The notes: a model not told the origin generated them from the sequence alone. A stretch of DNA of 64,000 nucleotides from CAYULW01 sp964445815 (GCA_964445815.1 CAYULW010000001.1:1-64000), one strand, 5' to 3'. Numbered from the stretch's first letter, positions 50,418 to 60,524 are shown. Numbers and translations: made by a program.

Positions 50418-53333
50418 ATGCTGAGAAAAATTGTAAGCTTGGTCTTTCTTTTTTTGTGTGGTTTTGCAGCATTTGCGCAATTTCAACCTACCCAGTTTAT
50501 CAAGTTTGATGAGAACGAGGGATTTAACACATCCAATTACATTGGCGACATAAAGGATGATCAAGATGGGAACATTTGGATTATCAATTTTAACCAAGCC
50601 ATTAAATATGATGGGGTCAGTTTCAAAAGAATAAAAACAGGAAGAATCAACCATAATGCCTTGTTGCGTTTTATTGAAGCCCCAGATGGGTCAAAGTATG
50701 TTTACGATTACTCCGGTTTATTTTATAAAATCGAAGGCGACTCTTTAAGCGACTATCATTATAATTCAGTTTTAAAAACACTAAACTCAAGCAGCGCTTT
50801 TACGGACATGCGGTTTGATAATGATGGCCGGCTGCACATTTCATACAATAAGACCTCTTATCTGATTATAGATAGTGGTAAGGTTTATAGACCTTTGGAG
50901 CAACTCTCTAAAAAAATTAATGGAGAGTTAATTATTTTAAATGATGACGGCAGCACATTCGCAACCTTTAGTTCAAAGGGTATTTATACTGCAAAAATGC
51001 TTTATACCCTAGATGAGAACCTCAATGTTTTAGACAGTATTGAGATAACCAAGAGTGCGTTTACCTTTCCGAAGTCTAAAACAAGGTGGATGAATGGAGT
51101 CATGTATTATTCTAATGGAAGGGGAAACTTTTTTAAGATCAATAAACGTGGACAAATCGAAGAACAGGAGTTTAAGTTTCCAATCATTTATCTTTTTTTA
51201 GATGCCTATAACAGCTTGTGGGTCAGTACTTCGGAACAAGGGATATATAAAGTGAGTGATAAAGGCATAGATTATAATAAGGTCTATTTTCCAAATACAA
51301 CTAGTGTAGCGAGTGAACAAGACTTTGAAGGAGGAATTTGGGTTTACTCTTATGATGAAGGTTTGATTCTGATGCCGTATCCTAACTTTGAATACATTAA
51401 TAATAAGACACATTCTAGTCTTCCCCAAAATGTGACTAGTATAGAGTTGGTCAATGATGAGCTATATATTGCCAATTCGGGGAATTACATGTATACCTAT
51501 AATTTACAGACCGGAGCTGTTGATAGCATTGATATTCAAATGAAGCAAACCGGGAGCGTAGAATCCATCTTTAGGGATCCACAATCAGATATGATATGGA
51601 TAAGTCAAAGAGGACATATGTTTTATCAAAAACAAGGCCAATGGCACAAGTTAAGAACAGATAAATTACCTCGATTTAATGGTCGTTCAAAAGTAAAAAT
51701 TATAGGCTATGATAAACATACCAATTGTAATATAGCTGCTTACGACAATTATTATTTCTTATTTAGAGATACGCTCATTAAGTATACTTCTCCTGAGTTT
51801 GAAGATCAAATACTCACCTTGTCGATTGGGCAAAATTCAACCTATGTAAGTACCTATTCGGGAGTTTATCTCCAAAAAGGAGAACAAGTCATTGATCTAA
51901 AGCAAACTTATCCTGAGTTGAAAGACCGTGCTCACAGCATTACAGACTTTGATGATCAGGTTATTTTCTCTATAAAAAATGGAGGTCTATACAGTTTGCA
52001 AAACGAAACCCTAAGCAAGGTGAGGTATAAAGAATTGCCTATAGAAAATGCGCTTGTAATTAAAGTAAACAAAGACAGCTTGTGGTGTTTTTCCAATCAA
52101 GGCAGCTTTTTATTCCAACCGGGGCAGCCAAAGCAAGCTTATGATAAGTTGCCGGAAATTGTTTCTGCCCATGTTATTGGTAACGCAAATGGCGTTTTTT
52201 GGACAACAATTAACAAAGGTGTTTTCCATACACCCATATCCGGGGTTGTTCAGAATAAACTAAAGGGAGTACGTTTAAAACTAAACAGCATTAAAATAAA
52301 CGGATCATTAATGCCAATAACAGATAGTGTTTATCAGGTATCTTATAGTCGCAGTTTTGTTCAAATTGATTATCAACCACTTACATTCAAAGATTGGCCA
52401 ATCACATATCGCTATAAAATGCAAGGCTTGAATACGGATTGGGTCACTTCAAAAGAAAAAAGCATACAGTTTACCAACCTCCCAATCGGAGAGTATGTGT
52501 TTTTGCTTCAGGCAAGAAAAGGAGAGCAAGTTTGGTCTGAGCCTATAGAAGTAAAGTTTGTTGTTCTTCCTCCCGTATGGAGAAAGTGGTGGTTCATAGC
52601 GCTAAGTATTCTCTTTATTGCTTTAGTGGGCTATTTGATTATCTCCTATAGGTTTAAGGTGATAAAAAGGGAAAAAGATTTAGTTATTGATAAATTGAAA
52701 GCGGAGCAAAGGGCATTGCGCGCGCAAATGGATCCTCATTTTGTATTTAATGTTGTGGCTTCAGCTCAATATCTGGTCATGAAAGAAGACAATGAGAAAG
52801 CCATCGAGTTCTTAAACAAGTTTTCACGTTTAATGCGTAGCACTTTAGACCACTCCAATAGCAATTTAATTACTTTGGATCAGGAACTGAAATTTTTAGA
52901 AAATTACATCAGTTTAGAAAGGTTAAGGCTGGAAGATGGCTTTGAATATGAGTTTATTTTAGATCTTGACAGAGATGCTTCCTCTATTCTTATCCCTCCT
53001 TTTATCATTCAGCCTTTTATTGAAAACTCCATACATCATGGATTAAAAAACAAAGAGGGTGAAAAGAATTTAAAGATAAATATAGTTCTGGATAAGACTT
53101 ATTTGAGTATTAAAATTGCGGATAACGGCATAGGTAGAGCAAATGCAGGAAAATATTTTTCAGAAGAAAAGATGAAACGAAAATCCCATGGGATTAGAAT
53201 TATAAAAGAACGACTGCAATTGCATAACGATAAAAAAGAAAGAAATGTGATATATATTGATCCTGAAGATGGAGGAACAGAGGTGGTGATAAGAATTAAA
53301 ACAGAAAAAAATGAAAGCAATTATACTGGATGA
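50418..53333 (+). CDS. LytS-like sensor kinase with beta-propeller and Y_Y_Y domain
   Basis: 971 aa from the ATG at 50418, giving signal peptide 'FLFLCGFAAFAQF'. The periplasmic part is a degenerate Reg_prop-like propeller, starting 'DDQDGNIWIINF', followed by a Y_Y_Y domain (about 625-714). One transmembrane helix (about 724-742) is followed by a His_kinase (PF06580-type) domain, 'QMDPHFVFNVVASAQYLV', with the phospho-acceptor His, and a HATPase_c domain ('IQPFIENSIHHGL', 'DNGIGR'). The end overlaps the LytTR regulator by 23 bases, so the pair is cotranscribed. Confidence 0.9.
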   Translation: MLRKIVSLVFLFLCGFAAFAQFQPTQFIKFDENEGFNTSNYIGDIKDDQDGNIWIINFNQAIKYDGVSFKRIKTGRINHNALLRFIEAPDGSKYVYDYSGLFYKIEGDSLSDYHYNSVLKTLNSSSAFTDMRFDNDGRLHISYNKTSYLIIDSGKVYRPLEQLSKKINGELIILNDDGSTFATFSSKGIYTAKMLYTLDENLNVLDSIEITKSAFTFPKSKTRWMNGVMYYSNGRGNFFKINKRGQIEEQEFKFPIIYLFLDAYNSLWVSTSEQGIYKVSDKGIDYNKVYFPNTTSVASEQDFEGGIWVYSYDEGLILMPYPNFEYINNKTHSSLPQNVTSIELVNDELYIANSGNYMYTYNLQTGAVDSIDIQMKQTGSVESIFRDPQSDMIWISQRGHMFYQKQGQWHKLRTDKLPRFNGRSKVKIIGYDKHTNCNIAAYDNYYFLFRDTLIKYTSPEFEDQILTLSIGQNSTYVSTYSGVYLQKGEQVIDLKQTYPELKDRAHSITDFDDQVIFSIKNGGLYSLQNETLSKVRYKELPIENALVIKVNKDSLWCFSNQGSFLFQPGQPKQAYDKLPEIVSAHVIGNANGVFWTTINKGVFHTPISGVVQNKLKGVRLKLNSIKINGSLMPITDSVYQVSYSRSFVQIDYQPLTFKDWPITYRYKMQGLNTDWVTSKEKSIQFTNLPIGEYVFLLQARKGEQVWSEPIEVKFVVLPPVWRKWWFIALSILFIALVGYLIISYRFKVIKREKDLVIDKLKAEQRALRAQMDPHFVFNVVASAQYLVMKEDNEKAIEFLNKFSRLMRSTLDHSNSNLITLDQELKFLENYISLERLRLEDGFEYEFILDLDRDASSILIPPFIIQPFIENSIHHGLKNKEGEKNLKINIVLDKTYLSIKIADNGIGRANAGKYFSEEKMKRKSHGIRIIKERLQLHNDKKERNVIYIDPEDGGTEVVIRIKTEKNESNYTG

Positions 53334-54018
53334 TGAGCCCATGCCCGCTAAGCAATTGGATCAATTGATCAAAAAGTATTGTTTTGAGATAAAAGAAACC
53401 AAGCTCTTTAATGTGGCGAGTAAGGCGATAGAACACCTAAAAGACAATGCCTATGACATCTTATTTTTAGATGTTGAAATGCCGGAAATGGATGGTTTTC
53501 AGTTTCTGGAAAAAGCAGAAATACCTCTCCATACAAAGGTCATATTTACAACGGCTTACTCTGAATACGCTATAGATGCTTTTAAGGCAAATGCACTGCA
53601 TTATCTTTTAAAGCCAATTGTAAAAGAAGATTTGATTTCTGCAGTCAGAAAGGCAAGTGATTCGATAATGACTGCTACAGAAAAAGCACCTGAAACGAAA
53701 GGTCTTATTGCCATTTATGATGGAGAGAATTACCTTTTGATAAAGGTGGAAGAAATTATACGATTTGAGGCAGACGGGAGTTATACCGTTGTTTTCTTAA
53801 AAGATGGCAGAAAGCTATTGTCCAGTAAACGCTTGGGAAGGTATGAAGCCCAGCTTGATCGGGAGAACTTTGTGAGATGTCATAATTCTCATTTAGTGAA
53901 TATCAATTATATTGAGAAAATTAATAAAGGTAGAACAGGCTTTTTGACACTTAAGAATCAGGAAATTATTCCAGTGTCTGTATCTAAAAAAGATGAGGTA
54001 GGGCGTTTTTTAAACTAA
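53311..54018 (+). CDS. LytTR-family response regulator
   Basis: 235 aa. Receiver domain with 'ILDDEP', the phospho-acceptor in 'LFLDVEMPEMDGF', 'FTTAYSEYAIDAF' and 'YLLKPI'. The LytTR DNA-binding domain (about 140-235) has 'IIRFEADGSYTVVFLKDGR' and 'FVRCHNSHLVNINYI'. It is coupled by overlap to the LytS-like kinase, the canonical pairing for this output. Confidence 0.94.
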   Translation: MKAIILDDEPMPAKQLDQLIKKYCFEIKETKLFNVASKAIEHLKDNAYDILFLDVEMPEMDGFQFLEKAEIPLHTKVIFTTAYSEYAIDAFKANALHYLLKPIVKEDLISAVRKASDSIMTATEKAPETKGLIAIYDGENYLLIKVEEIIRFEADGSYTVVFLKDGRKLLSSKRLGRYEAQLDRENFVRCHNSHLVNINYIEKINKGRTGFLTLKNQEIIPVSVSKKDEVGRFLN

Positions 54019-54039
54019 ATTTGATCTCATGATAGGCCT

Positions 54040-54483
54040 ATGAAAAACAAAATTGCTCTTGTTTTTATACTGCTGTTTGCAATCCTGCAACTTTTTAACC
54101 CTGATATGGTGAATGAGGAAATAGATCATGAGCAGGATTTTATTTCCAATACTAATGCTTCGAAAGAGGTGAAAGAAATAATCAAAGAAACCTGCTATGA
54201 TTGCCATTCAAATCAACCAAAGTATCCTTGGTATGCAAAAATTGCTCCTCTTTCCTGGTGGATAAACGACCATATTCAACACGGAAGAAAACATTTAAAT
54301 TTTTCGGAGTGGAACAGTTATTCCTCAGAAAAAAAAGTACATAAGCTTGAAGAATGCTGGCAAGAGGTTAACGAGGAAGAAATGCCTCTGTATTCCTACA
54401 CAATTATGCATGGCGAGGCTCAACTTTCTGATGATCAAATTAAAGAATTAGTCAACTTTTTTAAGAAAGAAGCAGCGAAATAA
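54040..54483 (+). CDS. Haem-binding domain protein (cytochrome c-like)
   Basis: 147 aa. A hydrophobic N-terminal segment is followed by one c-type haem site, 'CYDCHSNQPKYPWYAKIAPL'; the nearby 'WWINDHIQHGRKHLNFSEW' segment is typical of the Haem_bd domain. It is probably a periplasmic or membrane-tethered electron carrier or haem sensor. It follows the LytTR gene by 21 bases, possibly on the same transcript. Confidence 0.9.
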   Translation: MKNKIALVFILLFAILQLFNPDMVNEEIDHEQDFISNTNASKEVKEIIKETCYDCHSNQPKYPWYAKIAPLSWWINDHIQHGRKHLNFSEWNSYSSEKKVHKLEECWQEVNEEEMPLYSYTIMHGEAQLSDDQIKELVNFFKKEAAK

Positions 54484-54540
54484 TATTCAAATTCATCTTT
54501 AAATTAGGTCAATCAATCATAAACCTCTAAACTGTTTAAC

Positions 54541-57021
54541 ATGAAAAAATTGAATATTTTAATTACCGGGCTTATTTTTTCAATAGGCTTATTTTCTCAG
54601 TCATGGAAATATCATGACATCAACACATTTGGGCAAAATGTTGTTTATGACTACGTTGTAGATGCCAATCAAAAAGTATGGATGAATACGTCTGGTGGGT
54701 TTTGTATATATGACTTGCAAACGGATCAATACGACACATGCATTATTGGTAGTAATGGGAGTCTTATAAATAATAATAATCGAATAGTTGAAGCTAATAA
54801 TCTTTACTGGATTGTAACCTCTAATGGAATTAGTTCATATGATGGCAATACATTTACACATTATTCTACTTCTAATGGTTTACTCAATAATACCATTGAA
54901 GATTTAACTGTAGATACTTCTGGTCAATTGTGGTTAGCCCATCTAAATGGTGTTTCGCATTTCAACGGCTCTCAATTTGTACATGATAGTGGCATTGTTG
55001 CAAGACAAATTGCTGTGGATGGCTCTAACAGGATATTTGTTTTAGGCAGAAACACAATCCTAATTGGTGGTCCCGCAGTATTTGGGCAGGTTCAGGTTAA
55101 AGTAGGAAACACTTGGACTACACAAAACATTACCGGTATAGCGCCATTTAGTTCTGGTGGAGCAGTTATAAACCTGACTGCCATGTACGTTACTGGAGGG
55201 AAAGTTATAATTACGACACCGCAATATGATGGGGGCTATTATACATTAACTTATCCAGCGCAAATAGATAGTGTTAAAACCACTTGGGAGGACAAACCTT
55301 CAGCTAACCCATTCACCATCAAAGAAGTAAAAATAGATCGAAACGGTAAAAAATGGGTCGTATCTGATGTCGGTGACTCTAAAGTCTTTTCAGGTACAAC
55401 ATATCAGGTTAAACAACATTATGTAGATCCAATGGCCTTTTCCGGCAATCAGACTTATTTCGATCGATCTTTTAAAAAAATAGTGGTTCAGGGAAATTCT
55501 ATCATCGGTTATACTGATGCAGGATTTTTTAGTTCTACTATTGATATTGAACCTCCTGAAAGAGTAGAGGAAGCTATAGAGATTAATTCAATTCGAACAA
55601 ATGCTTCAGTTATTGGCCCTCTTTTTTATAATCAAAAAGACTTCAATGCAGGTTTTGAAATGCCAAAAGGAAGTAACTCGTATGGTATTTATGCTGCAAA
55701 CGTAATGCTAAGTGCTAAAAAATCAGGTGATACTATATTTAGGATGAATCAATTAGGGTCATTTTCAAATAATTTTAGCATTGGGCCTGTAAACAATTCT
55801 AGTGGCCTGTCAGGAACATGGATTACTAAAGTGAGCCAACAAGACATTCAAGACCATGTCTCTAATTACATGAATTCGGGATACGTTGTGCCTGAAAACA
55901 TTCAGGATTGGAAAGGAAACGGAGATGTTAACTTAGGTATGGCTGCACAATTAGCCAACTTTGTAGATGTAAATAGAAATGCGGTATATGAGCCTCACTT
56001 AGGCGATTATCCAATTATTAAGGGCGATGAGGCGATTTATTGGATCAACCACACTGGCGATTTGGAATATCATGGAATGCTGTATGGGTATGATCAACCA
56101 AATGATTCTGCTTTGAACCAATCCTTATTTCTTCAATATGAAATCTTTAACAGAGCTAATGTGGCATATGACTCTATAAAATTAGGCCTGTTTGCAGACT
56201 TTGATTTGGGCAACTCTGCGGATGATTATATGGGTTGTGATAGCTTAAAAAATACCTTTTTTGTATACAATGGAGATGCTTTTGATGAGTCAGTAAGAGG
56301 TTTAAATGGCTTTGGTAGTGATATCCCGTTTGTTGGGGTTAGATTTTTGTCTGACAGCTTAGATGGTTATACGCAGTATAATATTGGTAGCGGATCAAAT
56401 GGGGATCCTAATATTTCAGAACACTGGCACAATTACTTAAATGGAAAATGGAAGAGTGGTAACCCAATTACTTTTGGTGGGGATGGTTATCAAACCTCTT
56501 CTAGTGTACCAACAAAGTACATGTATACCGGAGCGATGTGGTCAGAAGACAATCCGGGTTTTGGTTTAAACCGTAACGCACCTGGAGATCGAAGAGGTTT
56601 GGGCCATATTCCATACTTTTCTTTGCAACCCGGAAAAAGTAAAACAGTTGAGGTAGTTATAGGGTACGCTTTAAAAGCAAATGGGGGGCGTTTAGGAAGT
56701 AAAGATAAACTGATTAATTATCTGGATTCGGCTAAAAAACACTGGGAAAGAAGTGTTGTGACAGGTATAGATCAAGTTGACGATTTACAATCTAAAACTG
56801 GTTTTACACTTTACCCTAATCCAACAAACAGTCAGGTAATCATTGAATTGTCTCGAAATCGTCAGACTGTTGAACGACTCCAAATCTTCAGTTTGGACGG
56901 ACGTTTAATTCAAGAAGAGTTACTGACTCAACAAAGAACAAAACTTGAACTGGACGGCCTTAAAAAAGGCATCTATTTTATTAGGGTTGGTCATCAAACA
57001 CATAAACTAATCAAACAGTAA
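54541..57021 (+). CDS. T9SS-secreted propeller protein
   Basis: 826 aa. Signal peptide 'FSIGLFSQS'. The N-terminal ~300 residues have Reg_prop-like repeats ('GQLWLAHLNGVSHFNGSQF', 'NRIFVLG'). The middle is a large domain of unknown type with many Asp/Asn-Gly loops. The C-terminal ~70 residues are a type A type IX secretion sorting domain ('FTLYPNPTNSQVIIEL', 'LQIFSLDGRLIQ', 'GIYFIRVGHQTHKLIKQ'). It is expected on the cell surface or secreted. The N-terminal propeller resembles the sensor domains of its neighbours. Confidence 0.88.
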   Translation: MKKLNILITGLIFSIGLFSQSWKYHDINTFGQNVVYDYVVDANQKVWMNTSGGFCIYDLQTDQYDTCIIGSNGSLINNNNRIVEANNLYWIVTSNGISSYDGNTFTHYSTSNGLLNNTIEDLTVDTSGQLWLAHLNGVSHFNGSQFVHDSGIVARQIAVDGSNRIFVLGRNTILIGGPAVFGQVQVKVGNTWTTQNITGIAPFSSGGAVINLTAMYVTGGKVIITTPQYDGGYYTLTYPAQIDSVKTTWEDKPSANPFTIKEVKIDRNGKKWVVSDVGDSKVFSGTTYQVKQHYVDPMAFSGNQTYFDRSFKKIVVQGNSIIGYTDAGFFSSTIDIEPPERVEEAIEINSIRTNASVIGPLFYNQKDFNAGFEMPKGSNSYGIYAANVMLSAKKSGDTIFRMNQLGSFSNNFSIGPVNNSSGLSGTWITKVSQQDIQDHVSNYMNSGYVVPENIQDWKGNGDVNLGMAAQLANFVDVNRNAVYEPHLGDYPIIKGDEAIYWINHTGDLEYHGMLYGYDQPNDSALNQSLFLQYEIFNRANVAYDSIKLGLFADFDLGNSADDYMGCDSLKNTFFVYNGDAFDESVRGLNGFGSDIPFVGVRFLSDSLDGYTQYNIGSGSNGDPNISEHWHNYLNGKWKSGNPITFGGDGYQTSSSVPTKYMYTGAMWSEDNPGFGLNRNAPGDRRGLGHIPYFSLQPGKSKTVEVVIGYALKANGGRLGSKDKLINYLDSAKKHWERSVVTGIDQVDDLQSKTGFTLYPNPTNSQVIIELSRNRQTVERLQIFSLDGRLIQEELLTQQRTKLELDGLKKGIYFIRVGHQTHKLIKQ

Positions 57022-57038
57022 ATTTTAGATTAAACTGT

Positions 57039-57067
57039 AAAAGCCCGATCACTGATTGGGCTTTTTT
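57039..57067 (+). terminator. Intrinsic terminator after the T9SS gene
   Basis: AAGCCCGAT / ATTGGGCTT stem (one G-T pair, 5-base loop) followed by TTTT, 18 bases after the stop codon. The flanking A and T runs could also serve the convergent pssA operon. Confidence 0.85.
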
Positions 57068-57150
57068 GATTTTTGTATCTGTTAGATTAGAGTTTTTCCC
57101 ACAGTTAATAGTTGTTTAACTTATGAGTAAAAGCCTTTTGCAAATGAGTT

Positions 57151-57879
57151 CTAATGCTTCCAAATTCTGACTGTAAGTAGCGATAAAAGAACATACCAAA
57201 GAATAGCAACGGGAACAGATAACCAGAAATTTACCCTAAAGAGGAATAGACTCAATAATAGGCTAACGATATAGAAGATTTGAATATAGTTTTTCTTCAA
57301 CCCTTTGCCAACTTGCTTAAAGTTGAACATGGGTAATTTGCTCACCATTAGTAAGGAGAACAACAATGGAATGGTAAATGACAACCAATGATAGGAGCTA
57401 ATGTAGTCAACCAGCCAACCATTTAATAGGGTGGTGTTTTGCTGATGGATTAAAAAAGGAATACTTATAATAGCCAAGGCAGCGGCGGAAGAGGGCAAGC
57501 CTTCAAACCCAATTTTACCCCCATCTTTTACATTGAACTTGGCTAATCGAATGGCAGCTAAAATGGGCACAAGCGTTGCAACAAAAAGTTCAGCAGTATA
57601 AATTAAACCTGATGATTGTTGAGCAGCAAAAACATGGTGATAATAAAGAAAGCCGGGAACAACACCAAAGGAAACCATGTCTGCTAAAGAGTCCAGTTCC
57701 TTACCAAAAGCACTAGGAACATTAAGAATTCTAGCAGAAAGGCCGTCAACAAAATCAAATGAAATGCCGACTAATACCAAATAAAAACTATGAATAGGGT
57801 CATTGATTAAAATGGCTAGAAACCCACAAAGCAGGTTCATGGCGGTTAAAAAAGAGGGAACAACCTTGCGTTTTTTCAT
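57151..57879 (-). CDS. pssA: CDP-diacylglycerol--serine O-phosphatidyltransferase
   Basis: 242 aa with about seven transmembrane helices. The CDP-alcohol phosphatidyltransferase motif is seen as 'DFVDGLSARILNVPSAFGKELDSLAD', shown in parts: 'DGLSAR', 'G', 'ELDSLADMVSFG'. It makes phosphatidylserine from CDP-diacylglycerol and serine, the precursor of phosphatidylethanolamine. It is the last gene after the NtrC/NtrB-like pair, 47 bases downstream. Confidence 0.94.
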   Translation of the reverse strand: MKKRKVVPSFLTAMNLLCGFLAILINDPIHSFYLVLVGISFDFVDGLSARILNVPSAFGKELDSLADMVSFGVVPGFLYYHHVFAAQQSSGLIYTAELFVATLVPILAAIRLAKFNVKDGGKIGFEGLPSSAAALAIISIPFLIHQQNTTLLNGWLVDYISSYHWLSFTIPLLFSLLMVSKLPMFNFKQVGKGLKKNYIQIFYIVSLLLSLFLFRVNFWLSVPVAILWYVLLSLLTVRIWKH

Positions 57880-57926
57880 TTGTGATTAAAAGTACGAATC
57901 GAAAAGTGAAAAGTACTTTTCGGCTT

Positions 57927-59222
57927 CTATTCTGTTAGAGAAAAACGCAGTTTAAACTCTGTATAGTTTTCTTTCGATTCATATAAACTAATGCTACCTC
58001 CGTTATTTCGCATTAATTTTCTACAGAGACTTAACCCGATGCCTTTCCCTTCTTTTTTACTGCTAAAAAAAGGAATAAAAATGTCGTTTTGAATGGAAGG
58101 CGGAATGCCTTGACCATTGTCTGAGAAAGAGATTTCTAAGTTCTTTCTAATCGATTTTAACCTGATTTGAATTTGAGGACTAGACCTACCCTTGAGGGCA
58201 TCAATGGCATTCAAGAAGAGGTTGATAATGACTTGCTCGATCTGACTTTTATCGGCATAAAGGTTTAATTCACAATCTCCTTCAATGAGCACTTCGGTTA
58301 CACCCAACTGTTTATTGAGAAGAGATTTTTGATCCTCAATTACTTTTTTAAGATTGAACCAGGTTTTTTGTGCGACTTTAACCTGATTAATAGTTCTATA
58401 ATTATTGGTAAACTCTATTAGACTTTGACTGCGGTTTTCTATACGCTTAGCGGCAATTTGAATATCCTCCGGTAGCTGATTTGAAAAACTACTTTCTTTT
58501 ATGGTAGAAGCCAAGGAAGAAATCGAAGTGATGCTGTTCATGATCTCATGCGTCATCACTCGAATCAAGTTCGACCAGGCTTCAAGCTCAATATCGCTAT
58601 TTTGCTCAACAGCTTGTATGTAAAAAAACTCATAAGTGCCACTATCTTTATAACTGACTTTATGTACAAGTAAGTCTTTTCCATCAATTAGTTGAAGTTG
58701 GCTTGGTGTGTCAAAAGGCATATCGATTAATTGTTTGGTTAAACCACTTTTTAGTCGGTCAAGTTGATTTAAATGATGGATTTGAGGGAGGTCCAGAATA
58801 TCTAGAGTCCGATCGTTTGAAAATAGAACGCGATGGTTTTCTTCCAATACGATTATCGCAATAGGTGCTTTTAGAAGCGCTTTATTTAGCCATTGGGTTT
58901 TTACATTAGAGTTTTCTTCAACCTTTTTCAATTCAGTTAGTGATCGGTTAAGTGCTTGATGTAATGCTTTAAAGGAATGGGCTTGGTTTTCTGAAAAGTG
59001 GATTGAAAAGTCATTGTATTTTAGGGCAAACAAGAACCTATTAAGGCTTTGATTAGTTTGGTTCACGAGACGAAAAATCAACTGGATAAAAAGAATAGAA
59101 AGGCTAAATAGTACAATTTGAGTAAAGAAAAACTCTGCTTGACCAAAAATTAAAGCAATACCGATAAAATTGACCAAAAGAAAGGAAAGCAAGAGGTAAA
59201 CTTTAAGCTTAAAGTGTCTCAT
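57927..59222 (-). CDS. NtrB-like membrane sensor histidine kinase
   Basis: 431 aa. Two N-terminal transmembrane helices (about 8-50) are followed by a short HAMP-like linker, a PAS-like domain ('APIAIIVLEENHRVLFSND') and the transmitter. The H box is 'RVMTHEIMNSITSISSLA', HATPase motifs are 'INLFLNAIDALKG', 'DNGQGIPP' and 'GKGIGLSLCRKL'. The start lies two bases after the stop of the NtrC-like gene, so the two form an operon and a cognate pair. Confidence 0.92.
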   Translation of the reverse strand: MRHFKLKVYLLLSFLLVNFIGIALIFGQAEFFFTQIVLFSLSILFIQLIFRLVNQTNQSLNRFLFALKYNDFSIHFSENQAHSFKALHQALNRSLTELKKVEENSNVKTQWLNKALLKAPIAIIVLEENHRVLFSNDRTLDILDLPQIHHLNQLDRLKSGLTKQLIDMPFDTPSQLQLIDGKDLLVHKVSYKDSGTYEFFYIQAVEQNSDIELEAWSNLIRVMTHEIMNSITSISSLASTIKESSFSNQLPEDIQIAAKRIENRSQSLIEFTNNYRTINQVKVAQKTWFNLKKVIEDQKSLLNKQLGVTEVLIEGDCELNLYADKSQIEQVIINLFLNAIDALKGRSSPQIQIRLKSIRKNLEISFSDNGQGIPPSIQNDIFIPFFSSKKEGKGIGLSLCRKLMRNNGGSISLYESKENYTEFKLRFSLTE

Positions 59223-59224
59223 GA

Positions 59225-60508
59225 TTATAAATTGTATTTTTCAATTCTTCTGTATAATGCAGCTCTACTTATTCCTAACTCAGAAGCAGATTTTTGAATG
59301 TTTTGTTCGTTTTTGAATAAAACCTTAGCAATGTGTTCTTTTTCTATCTCTTTAAGAGGTTTTGACTTTAAAACAGAATAGTGTTTATTGGAAGGTAAAA
59401 GGTCTACTGCAGATAGATTTCCCTGATTAATTATGATTGCGCGTTCAACAGCTCTTTTAAGCTCTTTTACATTTCCCGACCATGAATATTGCAATAGAAG
59501 ATTTCCTTCTTTCTGATTGAATGGAAGCGTCGATTTGTTATACTTAACATTGTACTCTTCAATAAAGTATTCTGTAAGATCTATGATATCCTCATGTCGG
59601 TCTCTTAACCTAGGGATATCAATTTCAATAATGTTCAACTTAAAAAATAAATCCTGATCAAAACCATCTAAGCCCTTGTTTGAATCTACTGTAGAAATAA
59701 TGCGTTTAGGTAAATTTTGGTTCTTATTCAGTAATTGTAGAAGTTGGGTTTGAACATCTGCAGTCATAGCAAGGATATTTTTTAGATACAAGGTGCCACC
59801 TTCTGCAAGGTACCACTTCCCTAATTTGTCGATAGAGTTACCAAATATGGTTTGAAGTTGCAATTCAGCAGGGATAGACCTAAAATCTATCTGTATGAAT
59901 GGTTGGTTAGATTGATTAGATTGTTGATGAATGTGTTTTGCCACCAGGCTTTTTCCCGTGCCTGTTTCCCCTTTAATGAGAATAGGCGCATTCGTTTTGG
60001 CGACCTGAATAATAACCTCTCTTATCTTGTTGATACCCGGACTTTCTCCAATTATGGGACTTAACGGTTCCTGCCCGGAGCTGATCATCAGCTCTTTTTG
60101 CATTAACTCCATTTGCATCGACTTTTTTTGAGCGGCATTCATAATGCTAACAAGTAGCTTCTCATTTTGCCATGGCTTCACTATAAAATCAAAAGCTCCC
60201 TTTTTTACCGCGTCTACAGCTATTTCGAGTTCGGCATAGGCCGTCATAATTAAAACTTCTGTGGATTTGCCACTTTGTTTTATCTTTTCTAATGCCTCTA
60301 TTCCTTCCCTTCCGTCGTTTCTGCCATTTTCGTAATTCAGATCGAGCAATATAACATCTGCTGTTTCCTCTTCAAGAAAACTAAAAAGTTCATCGGGCTG
60401 TGAAAAAGATAAAACCCGCTCAAAGTATTTTTTTAAAAATAGCTCGGCAGAAATTTGAATGTCTTCATCGTCATCAACAATCGCTATCAGAGTTTTACTT
60501 AAATCCAT
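59225..60508 (-). CDS. NtrC-family response regulator lacking GAFTGA (probably sigma-54 independent)
   Basis: 427 aa from the ATG at 60508, chosen because the receiver domain starts at once ('IAIVDDDEDIQ'). Receiver Asp is in 'ILLDLNYEN' (about 56). The AAA+ domain keeps Walker A 'GETGTGKSLVAK' (180-191) and the 'RLRDRHEDI' arginine region. Where GAFTGA should be there is only 'FGNSIDKLGKWY' (about 222), and Walker B reads 'GGTLYLKNI' instead of 'GGTLFLDEI'. The Fis-type HTH ('SASELGISRAALYRRIEKY') is intact. Loss of these motifs means it should not remodel sigma-54 polymerase. It is divergent from an exporter operon. Confidence 0.92.
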   Translation of the reverse strand: MDLSKTLIAIVDDDEDIQISAELFLKKYFERVLSFSQPDELFSFLEEETADVILLDLNYENGRNDGREGIEALEKIKQSGKSTEVLIMTAYAELEIAVDAVKKGAFDFIVKPWQNEKLLVSIMNAAQKKSMQMELMQKELMISSGQEPLSPIIGESPGINKIREVIIQVAKTNAPILIKGETGTGKSLVAKHIHQQSNQSNQPFIQIDFRSIPAELQLQTIFGNSIDKLGKWYLAEGGTLYLKNILAMTADVQTQLLQLLNKNQNLPKRIISTVDSNKGLDGFDQDLFFKLNIIEIDIPRLRDRHEDIIDLTEYFIEEYNVKYNKSTLPFNQKEGNLLLQYSWSGNVKELKRAVERAIIINQGNLSAVDLLPSNKHYSVLKSKPLKEIEKEHIAKVLFKNEQNIQKSASELGISRAALYRRIEKYNL

Positions 60509-60524
60509 ATTCAAAACTAGTAAA

